DNA from: Egicoccus sp. AB-alg2
GTDB taxonomy: Bacteria; Actinomycetota; Nitriliruptoria; Nitriliruptorales; Nitriliruptoraceae
Length of the DNA: 64,000 bases
Direction of reading: 5' to 3'
Assembly: GCF_041821065.1 (NCBI RefSeq)
Contig: NZ_JBGUAX010000002.1
Location: 62,001 to 126,000, forward strand
Below are positions 6,942-21,668 of this stretch, in pieces. Each line of letters opens with the position of its first letter. Position 1 is the stretch's first letter. Position numbers and translations under genes: made by a program. The notes under the pieces are model-generated. The model saw only the letters and a list, made by a program, of their open reading frames with translations, searched no databases and was not told where the DNA came from.

Positions 6942-7628
6942 TCAGTCCCGAGAGAGTTCGGCGGCGATGGCCTGGGCAGCCGCGGCGGGGTCCTCGGCGC
7001 GGGTGATCGGGCGGCCGACCACCAGCAGGTCGGCACCGTCCGCCACCGCGGAAGCGGGCGTGGCGGCGCGCGCGTGGTCGTCGTCGCCGGCACCGGCGGG
7101 ACGGACGCCGGGCGTTACCAGCAACACCTCGCCACCGACGGTGCGACGCACGGCGACCAGGTCTGCCGGCGCGCAGACCAGCCCGGGCGCGCCGCCCTGC
7201 ACGGCCAGCGCCGCCAGCGTCGGCACCTGCGTCGTCGCCGCGGGCGCGCTGATCGAGGTCAGGTCGTGGTCGGAGATCGAGGTGAGCACCGTCACGGCCA
7301 GCACCCGGCCGTGCTCCCCCAACCCGGACACCGCGGCGTGGACCATGTCCTTCCCGCCGCTGGCGTGGACCGTCAGCAGCCCCACCCCGAGGTCGGCGAT
7401 GCGCCGCGCGGCACGCTCGACGGTCGTGGGGATGTCGTGCAGCTTGACGTCGAGGAACACCGGCCCGTAGCCACGGATGATCTCCACCGCGGCCGGCCCG
7501 TGGGCCGCGAACAACTCCAGACCCACCTTGAACCAGCCGACGTGCCCGGACAGCGTCTTGGCCAGGGCTTCGGCCTCGTCCAGGCTCGGTACGTCGAGGG
7601 CGACAGCGAGCCGCTCGGTGGGCGTCAC
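6942..7628 (-). CDS. pyrF: Orotidine 5'-phosphate decarboxylase
   Basis: Last step of de novo UMP synthesis: decarboxylation of OMP. The 228-residue TIM barrel has LAVALDVPSLDEA at the N-terminus, the catalytic block VFLDVKLHDIPTTV (the DxKxxDIP signature, here with His before DIP) and LLVTPGVRP, then GADLLVVGRPIT for phosphate binding. GTG 7628 overlaps the pyrD stop (GTGA), so it is the last gene of the pyr operon and translationally coupled. This is the bacterial group 1 form, not the long mycobacterial type. Confidence 0.96.
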   Translation of the reverse strand: MTPTERLAVALDVPSLDEAEALAKTLSGHVGWFKVGLELFAAHGPAAVEIIRGYGPVFLDVKLHDIPTTVERAARRIADLGVGLLTVHASGGKDMVHAAVSGLGEHGRVLAVTVLTSISDHDLTSISAPAATTQVPTLAALAVQGGAPGLVCAPADLVAVRRTVGGEVLLVTPGVRPAGAGDDDHARAATPASAVADGADLLVVGRPITRAEDPAAAAQAIAAELSRD

Positions 7629-8611
7629 GTGGTCACCTTCCCGCGGAGCTCGGCGATGCTCGCGATACCCCGCTGCGCGAGCCAGGTGCGCAGGTCGTTC
7701 ACCAGCGTCTGGCCGGCGAAGGGGTCGACGAAGTTGGCAGTCCCCACGGCGACGGCCGTCGCACCGGCGCGCGTGAACTCGATCACGTCCGCAACCGTCC
7801 GCACCCCACCACACCCGATGATGGGGACCTCGGGCATCGCCTGGTGGACCTGGTGGACGTTTCGGACCGCGACCGGCTTGATCGCCGGACCCGACAGCCC
7901 GCCGTAGGTGTTGTGCAGGCGCGGCCGGCCGGTCTCCGGGTCGATGGCCATGCCCAGCAGGGTGTTGATCAGCGTCAGCCCGTCGGCGCCGGCGTCGACG
8001 ACCGAGCGCGCCACCGCGACGATGTCGGTCACGTCCGAGGTCAGCTTGGCGAAGACCGGGACGTCGGTCTCGCGCGCCACCGCCGCGATCACGGACGCGG
8101 ACTCGTCCGGCGAGCAGGCGAACACCAGGCCGCGGTGCTCGACGTTCGGGCAGGAGAGGTTCACCTCGATCCCGACCACGCCGGCCTGCCGGCGCAGCCG
8201 ACGTGCCACCTCGCGGTACTCCTCGACGGTCTTGCCGGCGATGGAGGCGATCACCTTGGCGCCGCGTCCCTGCAGCCAGGGCAGGTCACGGTCGAGCCAG
8301 CCGTCGATGCCGGGATTCTGCAACCCGATCGCGTTGAGCATGCCGGACGGCGTCTCCGCCATCCGCGGCGTGGGCAGTCCCTCCCGCGGCTCCAGCGTGA
8401 TCGACTTGACCACGACCGCACCCAATTCGGTCACGTCGTAGAAGCGGTCGATCTCCACGCCGGAGGCGAAGCAGCCGGACGCGGTCGTGATCGGGTTGTC
8501 CAGCGCGATCCCCGCCAGGTCGACGGCGGTGTCGACGTCCGCCTGCGGGATGGCACGTTCGTCGACGACGGCGAGGTCCGCCGGATCGATGCGGCGTACG
8601 TCCGGGCTCAT
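7625..8611 (-). CDS. pyrD: Dihydroorotate dehydrogenase, class 1B catalytic subunit
   Basis: Oxidises dihydroorotate to orotate in the cytoplasm. The 328-residue FMN barrel has ITTASGCFASG, MLNAIGLQNPG, the VNLSCPN block whose Cys is the class 1B catalytic base, and FMN-phosphate motifs IIGCGGV and AVAVGTANF. The adjacent pyrK indicates an NAD-linked D2K2 heterotetramer rather than the quinone-linked class 2 enzyme of many actinobacteria. ATG 8611 overlaps the pyrK TGA. A start 12 bases upstream is possible, but the ATGA overlap fits the pattern of the operon. Confidence 0.96.
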   Translation of the reverse strand: MSPDVRRIDPADLAVVDERAIPQADVDTAVDLAGIALDNPITTASGCFASGVEIDRFYDVTELGAVVVKSITLEPREGLPTPRMAETPSGMLNAIGLQNPGIDGWLDRDLPWLQGRGAKVIASIAGKTVEEYREVARRLRRQAGVVGIEVNLSCPNVEHRGLVFACSPDESASVIAAVARETDVPVFAKLTSDVTDIVAVARSVVDAGADGLTLINTLLGMAIDPETGRPRLHNTYGGLSGPAIKPVAVRNVHQVHQAMPEVPIIGCGGVRTVADVIEFTRAGATAVAVGTANFVDPFAGQTLVNDLRTWLAQRGIASIAELRGKVTT

Positions 8612-9536
8612 GCGTCCCCCCACAGCTCGGCGTCGGTCAGCCGCGCCACCGGCTCAGGCTCCGGCTCCTCGTCCAGCACGTCGGGCTGGGCGGCCCAGCG
8701 GGTCTCGTCCCACGCGATGCGGGCACCGTTGAAGACGGGACCGTCGATGCAGCTGCGCTTCATCCGAACCTGCCCGTCCTTGGTCCTCACCGGCATCACG
8801 CAGGTGAAGCACACGCCGATGCCGCAGGCCATGTGCTCCTCGACGGCGACCTGGACCGGCAGCTCGAGTTCCTGGCAGCGTTCGGAGACGGCCCGCAGCA
8901 TCGGGTTCGGACCGCAGGCGTAGACCACGCCGGTGCGGCACTGCCGGGCGACGTCCTCGAGCACGTCGGTGACCCGGCCCCGCTCCCCCAGCGAGCCGTC
9001 CTCGGTCGTGAACGTGACGCTGGCGGTGATGCGCTTGGCCTCGATGGCGTTGAGGATCCGGCCCTCGTCGGCGGCGCCCACGATCATGTCCACCCGCAGG
9101 CCCTTGCGGACGAGTTCCTCGGCGAGGAAGAACAGCGGTGCGGCGCCGTAGCCACCGCCGATGAGGAGGCACGACACGCGCCGCTGCGGCAGCGGGAACG
9201 GCGTGCCGAGCGGCCCGACCACGTCGATGGTGTCGTGCGCGTCGACGGCCGTGAGCCATTCGGTGCCCGGCCCGTGGGCGTCGAACACGACGTCGACCGT
9301 GCCGGCGTAGATGCCCTGCCGTGACACCCGCGCGATCGAGAAGGGCCGCCGTAGCAGCGCGCCCTGGCAGGAGACGGCGATGTCGACGAACTGGCCCGGC
9401 CGGGCCCGTTCGGCGATCTCGGGCGAGGAGAACGACAGCAGCCAGTAGGCACCCTCGCGCCGCCGCGCCAGCACCTCGCACTGGGCCCGCACCGGGAACT
9501 CCGTGCCGGCACGGCCCTGGACCTGTCCTGCCCGTC

Positions 9537-9540
<4 letters not shown>
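8608..9540 (-). CDS. pyrK: Dihydroorotate dehydrogenase electron transfer subunit
   Basis: Carries electrons from PyrD to NAD+ through FAD and a 2Fe-2S cluster. FAD-binding [11 protein letters not shown] is near residues 65-75, the nucleotide-binding [16 protein letters not shown] near 145, and the cluster ligands are Cys in [12 protein letters not shown] plus the later [11 protein letters not shown]. At 310 residues it is somewhat longer than typical PyrK (~260-290) because of an N-terminal tail and an acidic C-terminus ([11 protein letters not shown]). ATG 9540 overlaps the carB stop by four bases. Confidence 0.95.
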
Positions 9541-12852
<3,312 letters not shown>

Positions 12853-12866
<14 letters not shown>

Positions 12867-14037
12867 CGCGAACCTCCAGGATCATGCGGGCGAACCGCTC
12901 GAACAGGTAGCGCGCGTCGGTCGGGCCGGGCGCGGCCTCGGGGTGGTACTGGACGCTGAACGCCGGCACGTCGAGGGCGGTCAGGCCCTCGACGACGTCG
13001 TCGTTGAGGTTGAGATGGCTGACCTCGACGCGGCCGTGGTCGCGGGTCGCGAACGTGTGCGCGTCGGTCTGCTCGCCCAGCGTGGAGGCCCGCACCGCGA
13101 ACCCGTGGTTGTGGCTGGTGATCTCCACGACCCCGTCGGCACGGCGCAGCACCGGCTGGTTCACGCCGTGGTGGCCGAAGTCGAGCTTGTAGGTCTGCGC
13201 CCCCAGCGCGTGGCCGAGCAGTTGCGAGCCGAGGCAGATCCCGAACGTCGGCACCTGCCCCAGCAACTCGGCCGTGGTCGCGATGCCCTGCGTGACCGTG
13301 GCGGGGTCGCCCGGCCCGTTGGAGAGGAACAGCCCGTCCGGGTCGCGTTCCCGGACCTGGTCCGGCGTCGCCGAGGCCGGCAGGACGTGCACCTCGGCGC
13401 CCTGCTCGCGCAGGAACCGGCCGATCGAGCGCTTCATGCCGAAGTCGAGCGCCACGACCCGGAAGCGGCGTTCACCGACCGGGTCGAGCACGTACGGCTC
13501 GGGCGTGGTGACCTCGCTGGCCAGCTCCGCGCCCTCCATGCCCGGGCTCCGCCGCACCTGCTCGAGCAGCACGTCGACGTCGAGGTGCTCCGTGGACAGC
13601 CCGGCGCGCATCGCGCCCTTGTCGCGCAGCAGGCGGGTGAGGCGGCGGGTGTCGATGCCCTCGATGCCGACGACTCCGGCCTCGGCGAGGGCGCTGCGCA
13701 GGTCGCGTTGCGAGCGCCAGTTCGACGGGCGCCGGGCGGCCTCGCGGACGACGAAGCCGGCCACCTGGATGCGCCCGGACTCCATGTCCTGGTCGTTGAG
13801 GCCGTAGTTGCCGACGTGCGGGGCCGTCATCGCCACGATCTGGCGCCGGTACGACGGGTCGGTCAGCACCTCCTGGTAGCCGGCCATGCCCGTGTTGAAC
13901 ACCGCCTCGCCGAAGACGGTGCCGGGCGCACCGATCGAGCGGCCGCGGAACGCGCTGCCGTCCTCCAGGACCAGCAGCGCCGGTGCGGCGTGGCGGGGCG
14001 GTAGCGGCCAGGTGGCTGCGGATGCACCTACCGTCAC
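12853..14037 (-). CDS. carA: Carbamoyl phosphate synthase small (glutaminase) subunit
   Basis: Hydrolyses glutamine and channels ammonia to CarB. Of the 394 residues the N-terminal part ([34 protein letters not shown]) is CarA-specific. The C-terminal class I amidotransferase domain has the nucleophile in [15 protein letters not shown], with His and Glu in [14 protein letters not shown] 14037 overlaps the pyrC stop (GTGA), and the gene end overlaps carB by 14 bases. Confidence 0.98.
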
Positions 14038-15340
14038 GCCTGCACCTTCCCGTCGAGCAGCGTGAAACGGCCCCGCAGCAGCGTGTGCACGGGTCGGCCC
14101 ACCAGCTCGGCGCCGTGGAACGGGGTGTTGCGGGCCTTCGAGTGCAACGCGCGGCCGTCGACGCTCCACCGCACGTCCGGGTCGAGGACCGCGAGGTTGG
14201 CGTCCGCGCCGGGGCTGATCGCGCCGCCGTGGGCGCCGACCGAGCGGACCGCCGCCGGCCCCGTGGTCAGCCGCGCGATCGCGGTCAGCGGGTCGAGCAG
14301 GCCGCTGCGCACCAGCTCGGTGTTGACGACCGCGAACGCCGTCTCCAGACCGAGCATCCCGCAGGGGGCGTGCTCCCACTCCTGGTCCTTGAGCTCCGGC
14401 GCGTGCGGGGCGTGGTCGGTGGCGACGCAGTCGATCGTCCCGTCGGTCAGCGCCGCCCGCAGCGCCTGTACGTCGGCCTCCGTGCGCAGCGGCGGGTTGA
14501 CCTTCAGGGCCGGGTCGTAGCTGCTGATGAGGTGGTCCTGCAGGCTGAGGTGGTGCGGCGTGACCTCGGCGGTGACCCGCACGCCGCGGGCCTTGGCGGC
14601 GCGGATGAGTTCCACCGCGCCGGCGGTGGAGACGTGCGGGACGTGCAGGCGCGCGTCGAGGCCGGCGGCGAGGATCAGATCGCGGGCGATCATGATCTCC
14701 TCGGCCTCGTGCGGCCAGCCCGGCAGTCCGAGCACCGACGACGCCTCGCCCTCGTTCATCTGCGCGCCGGCGGTCAGGTCGGGGTCCTCGGCGTGGTTGC
14801 AGATGACCGCGTCGAAGGCGCTGGCGTACTGCAGCGCGCGGCGCATGACCAGGCTGTCGGCGACCGGCTTGCCGTCGTCGGAGAAGAAGTCGACCTGTGC
14901 GGCGGAGTCGCGCAGTTCGCCGAACTCGGCCAGTTCCTCGCCCTTCAGCGCCTTGGTGATGGCACCGACCGGGAACACGTCGACGAGGCCGACCTCGTTG
15001 CCGCGCCGCCAGACCGTCTCCGCCACGGCCGCGGCGTCGCAGACCGGGTCGGTGTTGGCCATCGGGCACAGCGCCGTGTAGCCGCCGGCGGCACCGGCGG
15101 CCGAGCCGCTGGCGATGTCCTCGGCGTCCTCGAAGCCGGGCTCGCGCAGGTGGGTGTGCAGGTCGACGAACCCGGGCGTGACCCACAGCCCGTCGCAGTC
15201 GACGACCTCGCCGGCGTCGGTCGACAGGCCCTCGCCGACCTCGACGACCGCGCCGTCGCGGATCAGCACGTCGAGGTGTGCGTCGGTGCCCGAGGCGGGG
15301 TCGAGCAGACGGCCGCCGCGGAGCAGGATGGTGGTGTCGG

Positions 15341-15344
<4 letters not shown>
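14034..15344 (-). CDS. pyrC: Dihydroorotase (class I)
   Basis: Cyclises carbamoyl aspartate to dihydroorotate. The 436-residue amidohydrolase has the metal ligands in [10 protein letters not shown] near residue 60, further His in [12 protein letters not shown] and EVTPHHL, and the catalytic Asp in CVATDHAPH. It ends with the typical beta-sandwich segment ([20 protein letters not shown]). ATG 15344 overlaps the pyrB stop (ATGA); upstream in-frame residues are a pyrB shadow. Confidence 0.97.
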
Positions 15345-17602
<2,258 letters not shown>

Positions 17603-17634
17603 CTCACGACCGCCGAGTCCGGCTGCGGGGTGGA

Positions 17635-17685
17635 GTTGCTTCCTGCACTGGATCGGTTCAGTCGACGGGTTCGGAAGGAAGCAAC
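17635..17685. terminator. Inverted repeat between convergent genes
   Basis: GTTGCTTCCT (17635-17644) and AGGAAGCAAC (17676-17685) are a perfect 10-bp inverted repeat around a 31-base loop, between the 3' ends of the PH-like gene and the patatin gene. A bidirectional terminator is likely, although no T-tract follows. Confidence 0.5.
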
Positions 17686-17710
17686 CCGGGCGCCGACCCC
17701 GCACGCGGGC

Positions 17711-18652
17711 CTAGACGGTGGTGAGCCAGGACAGCGCGGCGTTGCGGCCCTTGTCGGCCAGGGCGGCACGGTCCTGGGCGTCGAGGTCGAAGTCCAGCGA
17801 CGGGTAGCCGGTGGTGTCGACGAACACGGTGCGCGCCAGCACCGACGGGTCGTCGAGGTGGCGCTGGTCCCAGGCGGTCACGGCAGTGCCCATGAGCGCG
17901 CGCAGGTAGCTGACCGGTCCCGTCACCGGCTGCACGATGTCGCCGACGCCGTCGGGCCGGGCGGTCAGCTTGACGCCGATGGTCGGGAAGCGTGCCGGCT
18001 GCCCGTCGCGACGGTCGAAGACGTCGACCGGGAAGTTCGACAGCAGTCCCCCGTCCACCAGCACGGCCGGGTGCTCACGGTCGCGGAACGGCAGTCGGAC
18101 CGGCTCGAACACCAGCGGGATCGCCGCGGAGGCCGCCACTGCCTCCACCACCGGCTGGGCGTCGGGGTCCAGGCCGTAGTCGGCATAGTCCCACGGCAGC
18201 AGCACCTGCCGGGCGCGGGTGACGTCCGCCGCCGTCACCACCAGCCGGTACTGGTGCCGGCCGGTGACGTCGTCGCCGGGCACCTCACGGCGTAGGTCGC
18301 CGAAGGTGCGCACCCCGAGTGCCGCCAACTGCTCGGCCAGCCACGCCTTCATCGGCCGGTGGTCGTGCAGGCCCAGCTCGAGCAGCACCGACAGCCCGCG
18401 CAGCCCCTGCCCGATGCGGCCCAGCTGGTCCAGCGGGCCGGCGGGCACCAGTCGGCGCAGGTCCAGGTCGCGAGCCAGCCGGTCCAGTTCCGTGGGCGCC
18501 ATCCCGGCGGCCAACAGCGCCGCGACGATGGCGCCCGCCGACGTGCCGGCCACGCGTTCGAAGCGCACGCCTGCCTCGGCGAGCCCGGCGACGGCGCCGG
18601 CGAGGGCGACCCCGCGCGCGCCGCCACCTTCCAGCACCAGGTCGGCCTGCAT
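17711..18652 (-). CDS. Patatin-like phospholipase
   Basis: A 313-residue lipid acyl hydrolase with a Ser-Asp dyad. The oxyanion loop GGGARG is near residues 9-14, the nucleophile elbow is GTSAG (Ser ~40) and the catalytic Asp is in LVDGGLLSNFPVDVF (~200). It lacks a signal peptide and membrane segments, so it is probably cytoplasmic or peripheral. ATG 18652 begins the conserved beta-strand (MQADLVLEGGGARG). It is the last gene after nusB (32-base gap), probably in the aroQ-pepQ-efp-nusB unit. The substrate is unknown. Confidence 0.9.
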   Translation of the reverse strand: MQADLVLEGGGARGVALAGAVAGLAEAGVRFERVAGTSAGAIVAALLAAGMAPTELDRLARDLDLRRLVPAGPLDQLGRIGQGLRGLSVLLELGLHDHRPMKAWLAEQLAALGVRTFGDLRREVPGDDVTGRHQYRLVVTAADVTRARQVLLPWDYADYGLDPDAQPVVEAVAASAAIPLVFEPVRLPFRDREHPAVLVDGGLLSNFPVDVFDRRDGQPARFPTIGVKLTARPDGVGDIVQPVTGPVSYLRALMGTAVTAWDQRHLDDPSVLARTVFVDTTGYPSLDFDLDAQDRAALADKGRNAALSWLTTV

Positions 18653-18684
18653 CCTCGCCTCCCCCGTCGGCGACGGGGTAGACC

Positions 18685-19281
18685 TTAACCCTCGGCTGGG
18701 ACGTCCTCGCCGGCCACGTGGCGGCGTACGGACTCCAGCACGCCGTTGACGTAGCGGCCGGAGTCCTCGGTCGACAGCGACTTGGCGAGCTCCACGGCCT
18801 CGTTGATCACCACGGCGGGGCTGGTCTCCTCGTGGGTCAGCTCGTAGGTGGCCACGCGCAGCACCGTGCGGTCGACGACCGGCATGCGCCGGATCGACCA
18901 CCGCCGTGCGTAGCGCTCGATGAGCTGGTCGATCTCGGCCCGGTGCTCGCTGACCCCCAGCACCAGCCGTCGCGTGAACGCGTCGATCGGGGCGACGCGG
19001 GGGCGCTGGTCGTCCAGCGTCGTGCCAGCTGAGGCGTCCGCCTCGGCCTGACGGCGCAGTACCTCGGCGGTTGCCTGTTCGTCCCCGAGGTCATCGAGGT
19101 CGTCGAGCATCGCCAGCGCCGACGGGTCGTTGGCGACCAGGTCGAGCGTGGCCACCGGATCGGCGCCGCGCAGGTCGGCCTGGAACAGGATCTTCAGGGC
19201 CCGTTCACGGGCTCGACGCGGGTCGCGGGTGTCGCGGCGGCGCGTGGGGTTGCGCGGGCCGGACGGGGCAGGGTCCGCCAT
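18685..19281 (-). CDS. nusB: Transcription antitermination factor NusB
   Basis: With NusE, NusB binds boxA RNA and supports antitermination on rRNA operons. Of the 198 residues, ~20 Arg/Pro-rich ones precede the core (RRARERALKILFQADLRG), with the conserved C-terminal MPVVDRTVLRVATYEL and VVINEAVELAKSLSTEDSGRYVNGVL. An insertion around residues 60-95 (DDLGDEQATAEVLRRQAEAD) makes it longer than E. coli NusB (139). ATG 19281 overlaps the efp TGA (TGATG). Confidence 0.95.
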   Translation of the reverse strand: MADPAPSGPRNPTRRRDTRDPRRARERALKILFQADLRGADPVATLDLVANDPSALAMLDDLDDLGDEQATAEVLRRQAEADASAGTTLDDQRPRVAPIDAFTRRLVLGVSEHRAEIDQLIERYARRWSIRRMPVVDRTVLRVATYELTHEETSPAVVINEAVELAKSLSTEDSGRYVNGVLESVRRHVAGEDVPAEG

Positions 19282-19838
19282 CAGGCGCGGGAGATGTACG
19301 CGCCGGTGCGCGTGTCGACCTTGACTTTCTCGCCCTGCTCGATGAACAGCGGGACCTGGATCTCCTTGCCCGTCTCCAGGGTGGCCGGCTTGGTCGCGCT
19401 GGTGGCGGTGTTGCCCGCGACCCCCGGCTCCGTGTAGGTGATCTCCAGCACCTTCGACGCCGGCAGCTCGACCCCGACGATCCGGCCCTGGTAGGTCTGG
19501 ATCTGCAGCTCGTCGCCCTCGACGAGGAAGTCGGCGGCGTCGCCGATGGCGGGCGCGGGCGCGTTCTGCTGGTCGTAGGTCTCGTTGTTCATCAGGACGT
19601 AGTCGTCGCCCTCGCGGTACAGGAACTGCACCGTGGAGCGCTCGACGATGGCCTGCTCGACGTCCTCCCCGGCACGGAAGGTCTTCTCCACCACCTTGCC
19701 GGTCTCCACTTCCTTGAGCTTCGTGCGCACGACGGCGCCACCCTTGCCGGGCTTGTGGTGGTTCCAGTCGACGATCTGCTGCAACTTGCCGTCGATCAGG
19801 AGGGTCATGCCGTTCTTGAGGTTGTTGGTCGAGACCAC
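19281..19838 (-). CDS. efp: Elongation factor P
   Basis: EF-P relieves ribosome stalling at polyproline. The 185 residues contain the N-terminal KOW-like domain with the tip loop HHKPGKGGAVVRTKL (Lys at the tip), the central OB domain (FLYREGDDYVLMNNETYDQ) and the C-terminal OB domain ending KVDTRTGAYISRA. The start is GTG 19838 with GAGG upstream. It lies 32 bases after pepQ and one base into nusB, the usual actinobacterial order. Confidence 0.97.
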   Translation of the reverse strand: MVSTNNLKNGMTLLIDGKLQQIVDWNHHKPGKGGAVVRTKLKEVETGKVVEKTFRAGEDVEQAIVERSTVQFLYREGDDYVLMNNETYDQQNAPAPAIGDAADFLVEGDELQIQTYQGRIVGVELPASKVLEITYTEPGVAGNTATSATKPATLETGKEIQVPLFIEQGEKVKVDTRTGAYISRA

Positions 19839-19870
19839 GATGGGACCTCACACGGAAGGCCGGGCGCGTG

Positions 19871-21034
19871 TCACGACAGGACGCGCAGCGCTCGGGGGGC
19901 GGTCGTCAGGATGGTCGGCGGTCCGTCCGCGGTGACCACGATCGTGTCCTCGATGCGGACCCCGCCGACGCCGGGCAGGTACACGCCCGGTTCGACGGTC
20001 AGCGCCGTTGCGGGCGCGAGCGTAGCAGGCGACCCCTTCCCGACCGCCGGGGCCTCGTGGATGTCCAGCCCCACCCCGTGGCCGGTCCCGTGGACGAAGC
20101 GGTCGCCGTACCCGGCGGCCGTGAGGTGTTCGCGACATGCCGCGTCGACGTCCCCGGCCCGGGCGCCGGCGACCGCGGCGGCCCGGCCGGCGGCCTGGGC
20201 GGCCTCCACGGCCGCGTACACCTCGCGCAGCCGGTCGTCGAGGTGCCCGAGGGCGACGGTGCGCGTGCAGTCGGCGTGGTAGCCGTCGACCAGCGCGCCG
20301 CAGTCGACGGTGAGCACGTCGCCGACCTGAAGGCGCCGGTCGCTGGGCGCGTGGTGGGGCACGGCGGCGTTCGGGCCGCTGGCGACGATGGAGGCGAACG
20401 CCACCCCGTCGGCACCCAGGTCGACGAAACGGCGTTCCAGGGCCGTCGCGAGATCGCGTTCGCTGCGTCCGACCGCGACCACCTCGGCGAACAGCCACTC
20501 GAGCGCCTCGACGGTGAGGGCGCAGGCGCGGGCGAGCCGGGCGATCTCCGCGTCGTCCTTGACCACGCGCCGCCGCTCGACCAGGGCGCGGGTCGGGCGT
20601 ACCTCGACACCGGCTGTCTCGCCCTGTTCGACCCAGTCGGTGGCGTCGGCCCAGGCGAGGTGGACGGCTTCGACGCCCAGGCGCTGTCCGCGCTCGCATG
20701 CGGCCAGGGCGATCTCCAGCGGAGCGCGGGTCAGCGCGAGGGGCAGGCCGGCGGCCTCGACGGCGGCGCGGTGCTCGTAGCGGCCGTCGGTGACCAGCAG
20801 GTCGACGCCCGGCTCGGGACCGATCAGCACCTGCCCGTTGCTGCCCGAGAACCCGCTCAGCCAGCGGACGTTGGCGGGGGCGGTGACCAGCAGCAGGTCG
20901 ACCCCGGCGCCGGCGAGGTCGGCGCGCAACCGGTCGCGCCGGGACTGGTGGTCGGGTACCGGCAGGTCCGGTCGTGGGCCGGCCGGCTGGGTGCCGGCCT
21001 CGTGGACGCCGTGGGCGCCGTGGGCGCCGGTCAC
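19871..21034 (-). CDS. pepQ: Xaa-Pro aminopeptidase / dipeptidase (M24 family)
   Basis: A cytoplasmic metallopeptidase acting on X-Pro peptides. The 387 residues have an N-terminal creatinase-like domain (LLLVTAPANVRWLSGFSGSNGQ) and a pita-bread domain in which all five metal ligands are visible: two Asp in DVLTVDCGALVDGYHADCTRT, His in VHGTGHGVGLDIHEAP, Glu in LTVEPGVYLPG and Glu in GGVRIEDTIVV. GTG 21034 overlaps the aroQ stop. The first ~25 residues (Gly/His/Pro-rich) are not conserved, so a later start is possible. Aminopeptidase P and prolidase cannot be told apart here. Confidence 0.93.
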   Translation of the reverse strand: MTGAHGAHGVHEAGTQPAGPRPDLPVPDHQSRRDRLRADLAGAGVDLLLVTAPANVRWLSGFSGSNGQVLIGPEPGVDLLVTDGRYEHRAAVEAAGLPLALTRAPLEIALAACERGQRLGVEAVHLAWADATDWVEQGETAGVEVRPTRALVERRRVVKDDAEIARLARACALTVEALEWLFAEVVAVGRSERDLATALERRFVDLGADGVAFASIVASGPNAAVPHHAPSDRRLQVGDVLTVDCGALVDGYHADCTRTVALGHLDDRLREVYAAVEAAQAAGRAAAVAGARAGDVDAACREHLTAAGYGDRFVHGTGHGVGLDIHEAPAVGKGSPATLAPATALTVEPGVYLPGVGGVRIEDTIVVTADGPPTILTTAPRALRVLS

Positions 21035-21480
21035 GCCGCGCGCCGTTCGAGCAGCGCGACCGCCGCTCGGACGGCGAGCGGATAGCCGGCGGTCCCGAAC
21101 CCGGCGATGGAGCCGTCGCAGGCGGCCGCGATGACCGAGTGCTGCCGGAACGGCTCGCGGGCGTGGACGTTGGACAGGTGCACCTCGACGGCCGGGACGC
21201 TCAACAGTTCCAGCGCGTCGCGGAGTGCGTGGCTGTAGTGGGTCAGCGCCCCCGCGTTGACGACCACCGCGTCGGTCCCGTCGCGACGGGCCGCGTGGAC
21301 CCGGGCGACCAGTTCGCCCTCGGACTCGTACTGCTCGGCGACGACCTCGGCGCCCAGACCCTGCGCCTCCGCCCGGGCGGCGACCACGACGTCGGCGAGT
21401 GTGTCCGTGCCGTAGTGGGCGGGATCGCGCGTCCCGAGCTGGGACAGGTTGGGGCCGTGCAGCAGCAGGATGGACGTCAT
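21031..21480 (-). CDS. aroQ: 3-dehydroquinate dehydratase, type II
   Basis: Third step of the shikimate pathway. The 149 residues match type II enzymes: LLHGPNLSQLGTRDPAHYG near the start (catalytic Arg and Tyr), VVNAGALTHYSHALRDAL and EVHLSNVHAREPFRQHS with the catalytic His. ATG 21480 was chosen because the next upstream residues are not conserved. It starts the aroQ-pepQ-efp-nusB run. aroC-aroK-aroB lie 3.8 kb away on the same strand. Confidence 0.96.
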   Translation of the reverse strand: MTSILLLHGPNLSQLGTRDPAHYGTDTLADVVVAARAEAQGLGAEVVAEQYESEGELVARVHAARRDGTDAVVVNAGALTHYSHALRDALELLSVPAVEVHLSNVHAREPFRQHSVIAAACDGSIAGFGTAGYPLAVRAAVALLERRAA

Positions 21481-21609
21481 CGCGGCCTCGTCGCTCGTGT
21501 CGCAGCGATGCGCTTTCCTGATGAGCACCGCCAGACGGAACCTTACGTCCGTGGGCGGAGCCTCCTGGACCGGCCCGCCGGGACCGGCCGCCACGCCCCG
21601 TTACGAACC

Positions 21610-21649
21610 TTCGCGAATCTCGCTAGTCACTGCTAGTTTTCCTAGTGAC
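21610..21649 (+). promoter_or_regulatory. Promoter region with inverted repeats before the AAA ATPase gene
   Basis: Palindrome TTCGCGAA (21610-21617) is followed by GTCACT (21626-21631) and AGTGAC (21644-21649) flanking TAGTTT (21634-21639), a good -10 with TTCGCG as a poor -35 about 18 bases upstream. The GTCACT/AGTGAC repeat brackets the -10 and could be an operator. Confidence 0.4.
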
Positions 21650-21668
21650 CAGGATGCGAGGTGCCGTC